A stretch of DNA of 9,093 bases from DASSKP01 sp035695045 (lineage in GTDB: Bacteria > Actinomycetota > Actinomycetes > JAFAQI01), in contig DASSEX010000064.1 of NCBI GenBank assembly GCA_035695045.1, forward strand, positions 1-9,093, given 5' to 3'. Made by a program: the position numbers and the translations under genes. Shown here one piece after another: positions 8,330 through 9,093 of this stretch. Below the pieces are notes generated by a model, which saw only the letters and a list, made by a program, of their open reading frames with translations, ran no database searches and was not told the DNA's origin. Positions within the stretch are counted from its first letter, which is position 1; each line of letters opens with the position of its first letter.

Positions 8330-9093
8330 CGCTTGCTCCCCGAGGCGGTGCCGAACGGCGGGCAGATCTGCTGTCCGGCCACGCCGAGGCAGGCCTTGTT
8401 GAGCCCACCGGGCAGGTTCCACAGCGTCGTGTCGAACCAACGGCCGTTGCCGAGGACGTCGGTGAAGTCCCGGATGAACGGCGCTGCCAGGTGGATCGTC
8501 TCGTCGAGGTTGTCCTGGTTGCGCTGGAGGATCGCGAGCGTCTGGTGCAGGTTGTCCAGCGCGGGCTTGAGCACTGCGCTGTTCTCGCGCACCAGACCGG
8601 CGAGCTGCTGCGAAACGGCGCTGGTGTCGACGAGCAGGCGGTGAATGACGGTCCGCTGCTCATAGACGGTCTGCAGGATGAGGTTGCTGTCGCCGATGAG
8701 CTTGGCGACCTCGGCGTCGCGCGATGCCAGCGTCTGCGTCACGCCGTTGGCATGCGAGAGCAGCGCCTGCAGCTCGTCGTTGCGGGACGCGATGCTGGTG
8801 GACAGCCGCTCGAGGCCGCGCAGCGACTCGTGCACGTAGGGCGGCGTGTCCTTGAACGCCGAGGAGAGCGTGTCGAACGCCTGCGCCAGCTGGTGGGTGT
8901 CGATCTGGCCGGCCCGCTGACCCAACCCGTTGAAGGCGGCGGTGACGTCGAGAGGTGTCTGGGTGCGCGACAGCGGGATGTCTCCCGACAAAGAGCCCGT
9001 CCCGGCCGGGAACAGCGCGACGAACTTCTGCCCGAGCAACGTCTTGATCTTGATCTCGGCCCGGCTGTCCTTACCGACGTCGACACCGGAGAC
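8326..9093 (-). CDS. MCE family protein, MceC position (5' end beyond window)
   Basis: The frame is open from the window edge (first visible residues VSGVDVGKDSRAEIKIKTLL) to a stop at 8326-8328, giving 255 residues; the N-terminal anchor and the first part of the MCE domain lie outside. An apparent start at TTG 9039 is only a leucine codon inside the domain, because the frame continues upstream without interruption. What remains is the end of the MCE domain with LLGQKFVALFPAG (19-31), a helical region from about 60 to 205, then LGNGRWFDTTLWNLPGG (214-230) and a cysteine pair (C235, C244) before CPPFG. GNGRWFD-like sequences near the C-terminus are common in MceB/MceC-type proteins. The position just before MceD makes MceC the best reading, although the letter is inferred from order. 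The stop overlaps the next start as ATGA, so this gene is translationally coupled to MceD. Confidence 0.9.
   Translation of the reverse strand, partial: VSGVDVGKDSRAEIKIKTLLGQKFVALFPAGTGSLSGDIPLSRTQTPLDVTAAFNGLGQRAGQIDTHQLAQAFDTLSSAFKDTPPYVHESLRGLERLSTSIASRNDELQALLSHANGVTQTLASRDAEVAKLIGDSNLILQTVYEQRTVIHRLLVDTSAVSQQLAGLVRENSAVLKPALDNLHQTLAILQRNQDNLDETIHLAAPFIRDFTDVLGNGRWFDTTLWNLPGGLNKACLGVAGQQICPPFGTASGSKR
8336..8341 (-). promoter_or_regulatory. Shine-Dalgarno GGGGAG of the MceD-type gene
   Basis: Minus-strand GGGGAG, 6 nt before ATG 8329, within the last codons of the MceC-position gene. It supports ATG 8329 over in-frame upstream codons. Confidence 0.7.

Noticed and set aside
7214..8440. 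Longer 408-residue version of the MceD-type protein
   Set aside because: The extension overlaps the MceC-position gene by over 100 nt. ATG 8329 has GGGGAG and the standard 4-nt overlap, and starts directly before the membrane anchor.
8326..9039. Start of the MceC-position gene at TTG 9039
   Set aside because: The frame remains open to 9093 with MCE-domain residues upstream, so this TTG is an internal leucine and the gene is simply cut by the window edge.

Overview
The window is high-GC DNA. Every gene I accept lies on the minus strand, so the biological reading direction runs from high to low coordinates. The RpoB sequence, the TTG start of rpoB, the mce operon layout and the GC-rich coding style all point to an actinobacterium. 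Nocardioidaceae-like relatives are my best guess, but I cannot prove the family from sequence alone.

Layout in transcription order. From 9093 down to about 4600 is the end of an mce operon: the 3' part of an MceC-position protein (8326-9093, cut by the window edge), an MceD-type protein (7214-8329), the MceE-type lipoprotein with a clear LTGC lipobox (6018-7217) and an MceF-type protein (4603-6021). Two small Mce-associated membrane proteins follow (4060-4578 and 3176-4063). The C/D, D/E and E/F junctions are 4-nt ATGA overlaps, and the two Mce-associated genes share a GTGA overlap. Only the MceF to Mce-associated junction has a gap (24 nt, containing GAGGAG). A non-coding stretch of 224 nt (2952-3175) then holds a perfect 8-bp-arm palindrome, a plausible housekeeping promoter and a leader of roughly 100 nt. 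The last gene is rpoB, starting at TTG 2951 and running off the window at position 1 (983 of an expected 1150 or so residues).

How the genes work together. MCE proteins form extracytoplasmic lipid-shuttling assemblies fed by YrbE permeases and an Mkl/MceG ATPase. The permease genes and MceA/MceB are expected just beyond 9093, and the ATPase gene may be there too. The Mce-associated proteins probably stabilise the complex. rpoB encodes the RNA polymerase beta subunit and is functionally unrelated. The notable point is the linkage: in Mycobacterium tuberculosis the lone MCE ATPase gene mkl (Rv0655) sits between rplL and rpoB, and here mce genes occupy the position directly upstream of rpoB.

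I found no RNA genes, CRISPR arrays, insertion sequences or transfer signatures. The long plus-strand frame across rpoB is a GC-driven shadow. The window looks like ordinary core actinobacterial genome. The findings concern context, regulatory detail and repeat structure, and I do not see a new system.
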